A stretch of 20,315 nt of DNA from Caulobacteraceae bacterium (GTDB lineage: Bacteria > Pseudomonadota > Alphaproteobacteria > Caulobacterales > Caulobacteraceae): assembly GCA_947484535.1 (NCBI GenBank), contig CANKPO010000002.1, forward strand, positions 1-20,315. The letters are read 5' to 3'. The stretch's first letter is position 1, and the number at the start of each line of letters is the position of its first letter. The position numbers and the translations under genes are program-made. The notes beneath the pieces were generated by a model that did not search any database, was not told the origin of the DNA, and saw nothing but the letters and a program-made list of their open reading frames with translations. This document shows, piece after piece, positions 1 through 7,973 of the stretch.

Positions 1-926
1 GGCGCGAAGATGGCCTCGACCTCGGCTAGGACGCTAGGGTCGATGGTCAGGTGCGCCGCAGACAGGTCTTCATCCAGATGGGCGATGCTGCGGGTCCCGG
101 GGATCGGCACTATGGTCTCAGAGCGCGACAGGACCCAGCCCATGGACAGTTGGGCAGGCGTTAGGCCTGCGGCCTTAGCCACCTCGGTAAAGCGCGCAAA
201 GAGCTGAAGATTTTGCGACAGGTTCGGCTCTTGGAACCGAGGCATGAGATTGCGGATATCCCCGGCCTCGTAGTTGGCATCCCTAACGCCACCGGCTAAA
301 AATCCGCGTGCGACGGGCGAAAAGGCAACAAAACCAACGCCAAGCTCTTGGCAGGCCGCCAAGACGCCGACTTCAGGATTGCGAACCCACGGGGAATACT
401 CGCTCTGCATGGCGGCAATGGGATGGACCGCATGGGCGCGGCGAAGGGTGGCGGCCGACATTTCCGACAGACCAATCGCCCCGATCTTGCCCGCCTCCTT
501 GGCACGCACCAAGGCCCCGACGGAGTCCTCAACCGGCACCTTCTTGTCCAGGCGGTGCATATAGTAGAGGTCGATATGATCGGTATTGAGCCGGACCAGC
601 GCCTGATCCAGCGTCTTGGCGATGGCGTCAGGATGACCGTTCAAGATCCGCTGGCCATCTTGAACATCGAGCACGCATTTGCTGGCCAGAACAAACGCGT
701 CGCGACGGTGCATCAGCGCCTTGGCCACCAGTCGTTCATTATTGCCTTGGCCATAGATGGCCGCCGTGTCGAAGAAGGTGACGCCCTCATCCAGCGCATG
801 CTGCAACAGCTTGATACCGTCAGCCTCAGACGGCGGCGTGCCATAGGCATGGCTCAGGTTCATACAGCCCAGACCAATGGCCGAAACCGATAGGGGTCCG
901 ATGTGACGGATAGGAAGTGCGGCCAC
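1..926 (-). CDS. Aldo/keto reductase, C-terminus cut by window edge
   Basis: NAD(P)H-dependent oxidoreductase of the aldo/keto reductase superfamily, probably cytosolic; the carbonyl substrate cannot be told from sequence. About 308 codons are visible and the C-terminal end lies beyond base 1. I chose the GTG at 924-926 because an AAGGA lies about 8 bases upstream and the protein then starts with the family's usual first strand (ALPIRHIGPLSVSAIGLGCM). The catalytic tetrad is visible: Asp53 and Tyr58 in FFDTAAIYG, Lys83 in LASK, His124 in DLYYMHR. A late 'PIPGTRS' segment matches the cofactor-binding region of this family (YajO/IolS/Tas-like branch). It follows the protease gene on the same strand with an 87-base gap, so it may have its own promoter. 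No link in function to the protease is evident. Confidence 0.93.
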   Translation of the reverse strand, partial: MAALPIRHIGPLSVSAIGLGCMNLSHAYGTPPSEADGIKLLQHALDEGVTFFDTAAIYGQGNNERLVAKALMHRRDAFVLASKCVLDVQDGQRILNGHPDAIAKTLDQALVRLNTDHIDLYYMHRLDKKVPVEDSVGALVRAKEAGKIGAIGLSEMSAATLRRAHAVHPIAAMQSEYSPWVRNPEVGVLAACQELGVGFVAFSPVARGFLAGGVRDANYEAGDIRNLMPRFQEPNLSQNLQLFARFTEVAKAAGLTPAQLSMGWVLSRSETIVPIPGTRSIAHLDEDLSAAHLTIDPSVLAEVEAIFA

Positions 927-979
927 GGGTCTGTCCTTCAATCACTTACGGAGCGTCGAGCGAGAGATTGATCTGACCT

Positions 980-1015
980 GTCACGGTATGATTGGCAAGG
1001 GCAAGCGACCGTGAC
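980..1015 (-). terminator. Hairpin at the protease stop codon, possible terminator
   Basis: A perfect 8-bp inverted repeat (arms GTCACGGT at 980-987 and ACCGTGAC at 1008-1015, 20-base loop) begins at the last base of the protease TAG stop codon on the minus strand. No T-run follows the stem, so it is not a classical intrinsic terminator. It could protect the 3' end of the mRNA or help Rho-dependent termination. It lies before the downstream aldo/keto reductase gene. Confidence 0.4.
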
Positions 1016-4000
1016 TAGAGCATCCAGCCGATACCGACGTCCTGCTTACCGCTGATCTGCAAGACGAAATCAGCAACCCCGTCTCCATTGACGTCGCCGC
1101 TGAAGGTCGTGGTGTTGGTCGTCGCGTTGTAGCTGAGGGTTGCTTGACCAGCCTGCTTAGAGAAGGCGGTGACAAAGCTAAAGGCCTGATCGCCCGCCAG
1201 CGCGCTGTTAGCGTCTAGGGCCGACAGGTCGATATAGTCGCCGTCCGCCCGATTGAAATCGGTGATCAGGTCGGGCGCTGCCAGTGTACTGTCGGTCAGG
1301 GCCGTGAAGATAAAGGCGTCGGCCCCCACTCCGCCACTCAGCGTATCTTTGCCGCCACCGCCGGTGAGGACGTCGTTGCCTGCGCCACCGTTCAGGACGT
1401 TGGCTGTACTATTACCGATCAGGATATTATTGACCGTGTTACCGGTCGCATTGATCGCCGCCGTACCGGTTAGGGTTAGGTTTTCAAGGTTGGCACCCAA
1501 GATATAGGTAATGCTGGAACTGACCGTATCGACGCCTTCATTGGCCAGTTCAGTCACCTTGTCGCCGGTCGCGTCGACAAGATAGGTATCGTCGCCCGTC
1601 CCGCCGTTTAGGGTATCGCTACCGACCCCGCCATCAAGGACATCATTCCCCGCGCCGCCGATCAGGATGTTGGCTGCCGTATTGCCGGTGATGATGTTGT
1701 TGGAGGCGTTGCCCGTGCCGTTAATCGCGGTTGTTCCGGTCAGGATCAGGTTTTCGAGGGTCGCCCCCAGCGTATAGGTCAGTGCGGTCCTGACCGTATC
1801 CGTACCTTCATTGGCCAGTTCCGTGATCACATCCCCAGCGACATCCACAACATAGGTATCGTCACCCAACCCGCCGATCAGCCGATCAATCCCCGCGCCG
1901 CCATCGAGCGTGTCATTGCCTAAGCCGCCGGTCAGCAGGTTCGCAGCCGCATTACCGATCAAGACGTTGTTCAGCTCATTGCCCGTGACGTTGATCGCGG
2001 CCTTGCCCGTGAGGGTCAGGTTCTCGACATTGGCCGCCAAGCTGTAGGTGACCGCAGACTGAACCAGGTCCGTTCCTTCGTTGGCCAGTTCGGTAATCAG
2101 ATCGCCAGTCGCATCAACGACATAGGTGTCATTACCGAGGCTCCCGGCCATGGTATCGTTGCCAAGCCCGCCGCTCAGAATGTTCGCCGCGCTGTTGCCG
2201 ATGAGAATATTGTTCGAAGCGTTGCCGGTACCATTGATCGCCGCCGTACCGGTCAGGGCGAGATTTTCGATATTGGCCCCGAGCACATAGGTCGCTGCTG
2301 ACAGGACCGAGTCCGTGCCTTCTGAAGCCAGTTCCGTGATCTTGTCACCGGTGACATCGACGACATAGACATCATCGCCCACGCCGCCGACCAGCGTATC
2401 AATGCCCGCGCCGCCATCGAGAACGTCGTTCCCTGCCGCACCGGTCAGGATATTGGCCGCTGCATTTCCAATGAGAATATTGTTCGAAGCGTTGCCGGTC
2501 CCGTTGATCGCCGCTGTGCCGGTAAGGGTCAGGTTCTCAAGCGTTGCCCCGAGGGTATAGGTGAAAGCGACCTTGACCGTATCGGAGCCTTCATTGGCCA
2601 ATTCGGTAATGACGTCTCCCGCGACATCAACGACATAGGTATCATTACCCGTTCCGCCGATGAGCTTGTCGATCCCAGCGCCACCATCCAGTGTGTCATT
2701 GCCCAAGCCGCCGGTCAGGATGTTGGCTGCGCCATTGCCGGTAATGAAATTATCCGCGTCATTGCCGGTGCCGTTGATCGCGGCGGTGCCGGTCAAGGTC
2801 AGGTTCTCGACCCAAGTCCCGAGCGTATAGGTGAAGGCTACCTTGACCGTGTCGATGCCACCGTTGCTCAATTCAGCAACCACATCGCCAGCAACATCGA
2901 TCACATAGGTGTCATCGCCAGCGCCGCCCGCCAAGACATCGACGCCTGCACCGCCATCGAGCATGTCATTGCCTGCGCCGCCGGTCAGAGTGTTGGCCGC
3001 GACATTGCCTGTAATACTGTTGCCCTGGTCGTTACCGTTTCCGTTGATCGCCGCTGTGCCGGTCAAGATTAGGTTTTCGACATTGGCACGCAAGGTGTAG
3101 CTGACGGAAGATTGGACCGTGTCGATGCCTTCATTGGCCAATTCGGTGACACTATCGCCCGAGGCATCAACGATGTAGCGGTCGTCTCCGAGCCCACCGA
3201 TGAGGACATCGGTGCCCGCACCGCCATCGAGGAGATCATTGCCAGCACCCCCGGTCAGGGTGTTACTGACCGCGTTGCCGATGAGCGTGTCAGCACCGGC
3301 ACCGCCGATGCCATTTTCGATGATCGCACCGGCGGCGATGGACACTGTCCCAACCAAGCCACCGACATGGGAGAAGGCCCCCGCGCGCAGATCGATCGTC
3401 TGGTTTTGGCCGTAGCCTGAAAAGTCAAAAGTATCGGTTCCGCCCGCGTCCCAGACGCAGAAGACCACGCTTCGGGCGACGCCATTGACCGAGGCCGAGA
3501 ACCAATCCCTGTCTGCCGTAGAATTGAAGCCATAGACGGTGTTGCCCGTCCGGGTCGTCATATTGGCGCCATAGAGCTTCTGCATCGCCGCGATGTCGTC
3601 CATCAGGGGCGTGGAGGCATAGATGTTCGCCGTCTCACCGGTGTGACTGCCGTCAAAATAGCTCATCAGGGTATATTGACGGCTATCTTCGTAATAGGCC
3701 GCGCTGGTGCTGTAATCGACGGTACCGCCGAAGCTCGAATTGTAGTCCCCAGGGTGCTGCAGCCCCAAGGTGTGACCAAATTCATGGGCTATGGCCAAAG
3801 CGCCATAGGACATGTAGTCCCAGTTCTGGCTGCTTGGATTGTTGAAATTGACGTAAACATCGCCCGCATAGGAGGTGTAATCGGTCGATCCGGGCATGTA
3901 GGCATAGGCCGCATTGCCGTCGTTCACATTATAGTTTGAAAACAGGATGGTGGCGTTGTTGGAATAGGCACCATCGCCCGTCGTGCCCGTTCCAACCCGA

Positions 4001-4497
4001 TTGAACCGGACGTTGGCTACATCTGACCAGGCCGCCATCATGTTCAAGGTGAAGGTAATCTCAGCGGCAGTGAAGCGAGAGAAGCCCGCTACGTCATTCG
4101 CCCAGGCGGTGCTCTTAAACGCAAAGGTGAGGTTGGTAATGCCGTCAACAAGGCCGTCAGAGCCATCCAGCCACTTGTACCCACCGCGGGTCAAGGCGTC
4201 CGCAGCTTCCGCGCCCGTTTTTGAAACCAAGCCGGTTGCGGTCTTAACCTGCCCGCCCCGCTGAGTTCCGTCCTGTAAGCCCTGCTTCGTGCTGGTTGTC
4301 CCCGGTAGGGGTGTGGCTCGCATCAAGGCCTGAGCACCGCCCGCAAAGTCAAATTCCCCCAGACCAAGGGAAAGGCCTGCTGCACCGCTCATTGATGCGA
4401 CCGCGAATCCATCCGCGCCTGCTTGGGGGCGCGCGTCTAGGTCTGGCTGGGCGAAAGAGCGACTCAAGTTAAGGGCCTTGTTTGAAGTCAATGCCAT
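1015..4497 (-). CDS. Serralysin-like M10 zinc metalloprotease with RTX repeats
   Basis: Secreted zinc endopeptidase of the serralysin family (peptidase M10B), 1160 residues, much longer than typical serralysins of about 480. The zinc site HEFGHTLGLQH is at residues 238-248 and the Met-turn TLMSY at 275-280, with Tyr280 as the usual extra zinc ligand of astacin/serralysin enzymes. Residues 1-100 are a low-complexity leader with no hydrophobic signal peptide, as in type I-secreted proteins. From about residue 394 comes the calcium-binding RTX region (GGxGxDxLxGG nonapeptides) in seven long units, and from about 1030 a serralysin C-terminal domain (DLITDFNRADGDYIDLSALD, then GDVNGDGVADFVLQI). 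The protein ends in DVGIGWML, not the usual DF-hydrophobic tail. The start at 4497 is the first ATG in frame; no good Shine-Dalgarno is visible. No type I exporter genes lie nearby. Confidence 0.93.
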   Translation of the reverse strand: MALTSNKALNLSRSFAQPDLDARPQAGADGFAVASMSGAAGLSLGLGEFDFAGGAQALMRATPLPGTTSTKQGLQDGTQRGGQVKTATGLVSKTGAEAADALTRGGYKWLDGSDGLVDGITNLTFAFKSTAWANDVAGFSRFTAAEITFTLNMMAAWSDVANVRFNRVGTGTTGDGAYSNNATILFSNYNVNDGNAAYAYMPGSTDYTSYAGDVYVNFNNPSSQNWDYMSYGALAIAHEFGHTLGLQHPGDYNSSFGGTVDYSTSAAYYEDSRQYTLMSYFDGSHTGETANIYASTPLMDDIAAMQKLYGANMTTRTGNTVYGFNSTADRDWFSASVNGVARSVVFCVWDAGGTDTFDFSGYGQNQTIDLRAGAFSHVGGLVGTVSIAAGAIIENGIGGAGADTLIGNAVSNTLTGGAGNDLLDGGAGTDVLIGGLGDDRYIVDASGDSVTELANEGIDTVQSSVSYTLRANVENLILTGTAAINGNGNDQGNSITGNVAANTLTGGAGNDMLDGGAGVDVLAGGAGDDTYVIDVAGDVVAELSNGGIDTVKVAFTYTLGTWVENLTLTGTAAINGTGNDADNFITGNGAANILTGGLGNDTLDGGAGIDKLIGGTGNDTYVVDVAGDVITELANEGSDTVKVAFTYTLGATLENLTLTGTAAINGTGNASNNILIGNAAANILTGAAGNDVLDGGAGIDTLVGGVGDDVYVVDVTGDKITELASEGTDSVLSAATYVLGANIENLALTGTAAINGTGNASNNILIGNSAANILSGGLGNDTMAGSLGNDTYVVDATGDLITELANEGTDLVQSAVTYSLAANVENLTLTGKAAINVTGNELNNVLIGNAAANLLTGGLGNDTLDGGAGIDRLIGGLGDDTYVVDVAGDVITELANEGTDTVRTALTYTLGATLENLILTGTTAINGTGNASNNIITGNTAANILIGGAGNDVLDGGVGSDTLNGGTGDDTYLVDATGDKVTELANEGVDTVSSSITYILGANLENLTLTGTAAINATGNTVNNILIGNSTANVLNGGAGNDVLTGGGGKDTLSGGVGADAFIFTALTDSTLAAPDLITDFNRADGDYIDLSALDANSALAGDQAFSFVTAFSKQAGQATLSYNATTNTTTFSGDVNGDGVADFVLQISGKQDVGIGWML
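1310..3300 (-). repeat. Tandem coding repeats of the RTX array, about 270 bp period
   Basis: Seven units of about 90 residues occur in tandem within the protease. Each has RTX nonapeptides, a (Y/A)VVD..GD.(I/V)TELANEG segment, and an ENLTLTGTAAINGTGN-type segment. Comparing the 'ANEG' codons (near 1535, 1805, 2075, 2317, 2587, 2857 and 3127) gives spacings of 270 bp except one of about 243 bp. The short unit lacks one 9-residue RTX motif (GGLGNDTMAGSLGNDTYVVD). DNA identity between units is high enough that recombination or assembly collapse is possible. Confidence 0.85.
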
Positions 4498-4538
4498 GAT
4501 CTTGAGGGTAAATTATCATCTACGATTTTTATGAACAA

Positions 4539-4554
4539 TATAACCATGGTTATA
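4539..4554. promoter_or_regulatory. Perfect 16-bp palindrome, candidate operator
   Basis: TATAACCATGGTTATA is identical on both strands. It lies 42 bases upstream of the protease start codon, a position suited to a dimeric repressor or activator site or the 5' leader. The binding protein is unknown and no regulator gene is next to it. Confidence 0.5.
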
Positions 4555-4628
4555 GAAACCGGACGGCACAGGCGAATCCTAGTTTGTAATAAAATTCGCG
4601 TTAACCTTAACATAGGAAACGCCTAAAG

Positions 4629-4652
4629 AGGCCCGAAACCGAGACTGGGCCT
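4629..4652. repeat. GC-rich inverted repeat in the protease upstream region
   Basis: Arms AGGCCC (4629-4634) and GGGCCT (4647-4652) flank a 12-base loop. On the minus strand the stem is followed by CTTT only, so it would be a weak terminator for the DUF1993 transcript 140 bases upstream. It may equally be part of the protease leader. Confidence 0.3.
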
Positions 4653-4666
4653 ATTATTCTAGCGAA

Positions 4667-4682
4667 GTTAATAAAAATTAAC
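4667..4682. promoter_or_regulatory. Inverted repeat GTTAAT-N4-ATTAAC
   Basis: Symmetric 16-bp element with 6-bp arms around AAAA. It reads as TTAA-N6-TTAAC on both strands, which resembles but does not match the TTAA-N7-TTAA spacing known for the alphaproteobacterial regulator CtrA. It could be the site of another dimeric regulator. Confidence 0.35.
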
Positions 4683-4690
4683 AATCTATA

Positions 4691-4703
4691 GTGATTAAAT
4701 CAC
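4691..4703. promoter_or_regulatory. Inverted repeat GTGATT-A-AATCAC
   Basis: A 13-bp palindrome, symmetric except for its central base. It lies 8 bases from the GTTAAT/ATTAAC element and may form a composite control site with it. The factor is unknown. Confidence 0.35.
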
Positions 4704-4709
4704 CTGATA

Positions 4710-4741
4710 AACATACGGAACTCGCAGATGATCAGTATGTT
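4710..4741. repeat. Inverted repeat AACATAC-N18-GTATGTT
   Basis: Two 7-bp arms at 4710-4716 and 4735-4741, separated by 18 bases. The spacing suits either a hairpin in the RNA or two half-sites. It lies just beyond the minus-strand TATAAT at 4760-4765 in the direction of transcription toward the protease. Confidence 0.3.
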
Positions 4742-4793
4742 GGAACCCAGCTTCACCCGATTATAGGACTATAATTCAGGTTAAAATCGCCTG

Positions 4794-5300
4794 CTAAACT
4801 AAACCTAAGAAATCTTTCTTGCCAATTTCGACACCATTGTGACGAAGGATCGCAAAGGCTGTGGTCAGGTGGAAGTAGAAGTTCGGCATGCCCTGCTCGA
4901 GCAGATAGGCGCGCCCCTTCACAACCGTAGATTCGCCGCGCCGGATCAGGGTGATGTCCTTGTCTTCGGACCCATCGATCTGATCGGCCGAAAAGCCCTC
5001 GACGATCGCAAGGGTGTTTTGTACCCGCGCGATCAGGTCCGCGAAGCTGGTCTCCACATCGGCGAAACTGGTGGGCTCTTGCCCCGCCAACCGCGCCACG
5101 GGGCCCTTGGCAAAGTCGGTGCAGAGGTGAATCTGACGATTGAAGGGCAGCATGTCCGGATAGAGCCGGGCCTGCAAAAGGGCATTGGGATCGATAGACC
5201 GCGCCTCGATATGGGCCTGCGCCTTGCCCAGAATTCCCAAAAGAGCCCGCAAACCCTGAGCGAAAACCGGTGCTGAAGCCTGATACATCGAAAGTTGCAT
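4794..5300 (-). CDS. DUF1993 family protein
   Basis: A 168-residue soluble protein matching the DUF1993 family, which is related in fold to DinB/YfiT-like four-helix proteins; no biochemical role is established that I know of. Visible features are the typical opening (QLSMYQASAPVFAQGLRALLGILGKA), the central 'LYPDMLPFNRQIHLCTDFAKGPVARLAG' block and the end 'FYFHLTTAFAILRHNGVEIGKKDFLG', all characteristic of the family, and the length is normal. The ATG at 5300 has GAGGAA 6 bases upstream. It lies 80 bases after the alcohol dehydrogenase on the same strand, with a hairpin between, so it may be the last gene of that operon or a separate unit. A 206-codon open frame overlapping it in another phase is a shadow. 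Confidence 0.85.
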   Translation of the reverse strand: MQLSMYQASAPVFAQGLRALLGILGKAQAHIEARSIDPNALLQARLYPDMLPFNRQIHLCTDFAKGPVARLAGQEPTSFADVETSFADLIARVQNTLAIVEGFSADQIDGSEDKDITLIRRGESTVVKGRAYLLEQGMPNFYFHLTTAFAILRHNGVEIGKKDFLGLV

Positions 5301-5321
5301 GGTAATTCCTCACCGGGTCAA

Positions 5322-5368
5322 AGCGACTGGGCACGGACCTTCTAGCGGTCCGATCCGTCCCTGTCGCT
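5322..5368 (-). terminator. Nested hairpin between alcohol dehydrogenase and DUF1993 genes
   Basis: An inner 6-bp stem (CGGACC 5334-5339, GGTCCG 5347-5352, 7-base loop) sits inside an outer 6-bp stem (AGCGAC 5322-5327, GTCGCT 5363-5368). On the minus strand it starts about 13 bases after the dehydrogenase stop codon and is followed only by TTTGACC, so termination would be weak. It could lower expression of the DUF1993 gene relative to the upstream genes, or stabilise the upstream mRNA. Confidence 0.4.
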
Positions 5369-5380
5369 GTCAATCAGCCT

Positions 5381-6562
<1,182 letters not shown>

Positions 6563-6564
6563 GA

Positions 6565-7959
6565 TTAATCCTTGGTCGAAAGACGGAAATGATAGGACTT
6601 GGCGCGGGTCAGGTGCTCATAGCCAAGGCTGCTGAGGGTCACACCCCGGCCCGTATCCTTGACCCCGGTCCAAGCAAGCGCCGGGTCCAGATAGTCACAG
6701 CGATTGAGAAAGACCGTGCCGGCCTCAATCTGGCTGGCTATGGCGTGGGCGGCCACCGGATCCTCGCTCCAGATCGCCGCCGTCAGACCAAAGGGGCTGT
6801 CGTTCATCAAGGCGATGGCTTCAGCATCGCTCGACACCTTCATGATGCCGACCACCGGGCCAAAGGACTCGTCGCGCATCACCGACATCGAATGGTCAAC
6901 GCCGGTCAGGATCTGGGGTGCCAGATAGGCCGAGCCTTCCTGATTGGCGGGGAAAGCTGCAGGATCAAGGTGAGCCTTGGCACCCGCAGCGACCGCCTCT
7001 GCGATCTGGCCGCGAACAAAGGCGGCGGCGGACGGCTTGACCATGGGGCCCAGCGTCGTGCTGGCATCCATGGGCGAGCCCAGCACATAGGTCTTAGTCA
7101 GGGCCACGGCCCCCTCAACAAAGGCATCATAGAGCGCCTCGTGGACATAGATCCGCTCGATGCCGCAGCAACTCTGGCCCGAATTGAAGAAGGCCCCGTC
7201 GACCAAGGTCTCAACAGCATGGTCTAGGTTCGCATCGGCGCGCACATAGGCCGGATCCTTGCCGCCCAACTCAAGTCCGACGCCGATAAAGTTGCCAGAA
7301 GCAGCGCGCTCGATCACCCTGCCCGCCTCGACCGAACCGGTGAAGCAGACCATGTCGACATGGCGTGCGGCGATGATCTGGACGGTCTGTTCGTGGCTGA
7401 GGGCGAGATTGCGCAGAAGGCCTTTTGGAAAGCCCGCCTTATCCGCCGCCGTCTGGAACCGCTCACCCACCAACAGGGTTTGGGCGGCATGTTTGAGCAG
7501 GACCGCATTACCGGCCATCAGGGCGGGAATGATTGAATTGACCGCCGTCAGATAGGGATAGTTCCAAGGCGCGATCGTAAAGACCAGACCCAACGGCTCA
7601 CGGGCGATGAAACGCTCAAAGCCCGGCTTCTCAGCGGGAACCACAGGGGCCAGAGCCTCCGGCGCGATGGCAATCATATGATGACCGCGCTCGGCAAAGC
7701 CCTTCAATTCGCCTGCGCCATAGCGAACCGGACGTCCCATTTGACGTGCCAGTTCCGGCACGATGTCGGCTTCCATCGACAACATCGCCTCAATGAAGGC
7801 TGTGCAAAGGACCGCGCGGTCAGCGAGCGACTTGGCGCGCCATAGTTTCTGGGCGGCTTTGGCCTCGGCAACGGCGCTTTCAATCTCAGCGGCGCTGGCA
7901 AAGGGGCGAGAGGCGACAACCTCTCCATCGATGGGAGAGACGCAAGAAAAGACAGACAT
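6565..7959 (-). CDS. Aldehyde dehydrogenase family protein
   Basis: NAD(P)-dependent aldehyde dehydrogenase of 464 residues, oxidising an aldehyde to an acid in the cytosol. Visible motifs: oxyanion Asn133 in APWNYP, glycine motif FTGSVEAG at 206-213, general base Glu230 in LELGGKDP, catalytic Cys264 in GQSCCG, and late DESFGPV. It is at the shorter end of the family, similar in length to succinate-semialdehyde dehydrogenase-like members. The ATG at 7959 has GGAG 5 bases upstream and follows the synthetase stop by 14 bases, so these are one operon. In context it should oxidise the gamma-glutamyl aldehyde formed by the alcohol dehydrogenase, giving a gamma-glutamyl amino acid. Automated naming might call it succinate-semialdehyde or gamma-glutamylaminobutyraldehyde dehydrogenase; sequence alone does not decide. 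Confidence 0.93.
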   Translation of the reverse strand: MSVFSCVSPIDGEVVASRPFASAAEIESAVAEAKAAQKLWRAKSLADRAVLCTAFIEAMLSMEADIVPELARQMGRPVRYGAGELKGFAERGHHMIAIAPEALAPVVPAEKPGFERFIAREPLGLVFTIAPWNYPYLTAVNSIIPALMAGNAVLLKHAAQTLLVGERFQTAADKAGFPKGLLRNLALSHEQTVQIIAARHVDMVCFTGSVEAGRVIERAASGNFIGVGLELGGKDPAYVRADANLDHAVETLVDGAFFNSGQSCCGIERIYVHEALYDAFVEGAVALTKTYVLGSPMDASTTLGPMVKPSAAAFVRGQIAEAVAAGAKAHLDPAAFPANQEGSAYLAPQILTGVDHSMSVMRDESFGPVVGIMKVSSDAEAIALMNDSPFGLTAAIWSEDPVAAHAIASQIEAGTVFLNRCDYLDPALAWTGVKDTGRGVTLSSLGYEHLTRAKSYHFRLSTKD

Positions 7960-7973
7960 AAAGGCTCCTGACC

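Larger units (their letters stand above)
4498..4793. promoter_or_regulatory. AT-rich control region upstream of the protease gene
   Basis: This 296-base stretch has no credible gene and is clearly richer in A+T than its surroundings. It must hold the promoter of the minus-strand protease gene and the 3' end of the DUF1993 transcript. A perfect TATAAT lies on the minus strand at 4760-4765, but no good -35 accompanies it, and it would give a leader of about 250 bases. Five inverted repeats (listed separately) crowd the region. Several TTAA motifs are present, including TTAA-N6-TTAAC at 4668-4682, close to but not the same as the TTAA-N7-TTAA spacing of CtrA sites. Confidence 0.55.

Noticed and set aside
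348..893. 181-codon plus-strand open frame
   Set aside because: It is antisense to the aldo/keto reductase, whose catalytic residues are intact; no family features are visible in the antisense protein.
1310..3300. Regularly spaced repeats that could suggest a CRISPR or satellite array
   Set aside because: The 270-bp period is far too long for CRISPR, and the repeats are in frame and encode RTX motifs of the protease.
3112..3420. Plus-strand open frames in the RTX region, also near 1253-1507, 2909-3100 and 3643-4264
   Set aside because: They are complements of repetitive, biased coding sequence, with proline- and alanine-rich low-complexity products.
4753..5373. 206-codon minus-strand frame overlapping the DUF1993 gene
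   Set aside because: It overlaps the DUF1993 frame, which has family features and a good ribosome binding site; this one has neither.
6589..7227. 212-codon plus-strand open frame, and a similar 195-codon frame at 9425-10012
   Set aside because: They are antisense to the aldehyde dehydrogenase and the permease, both clearly real; high G+C makes such long shadows common.
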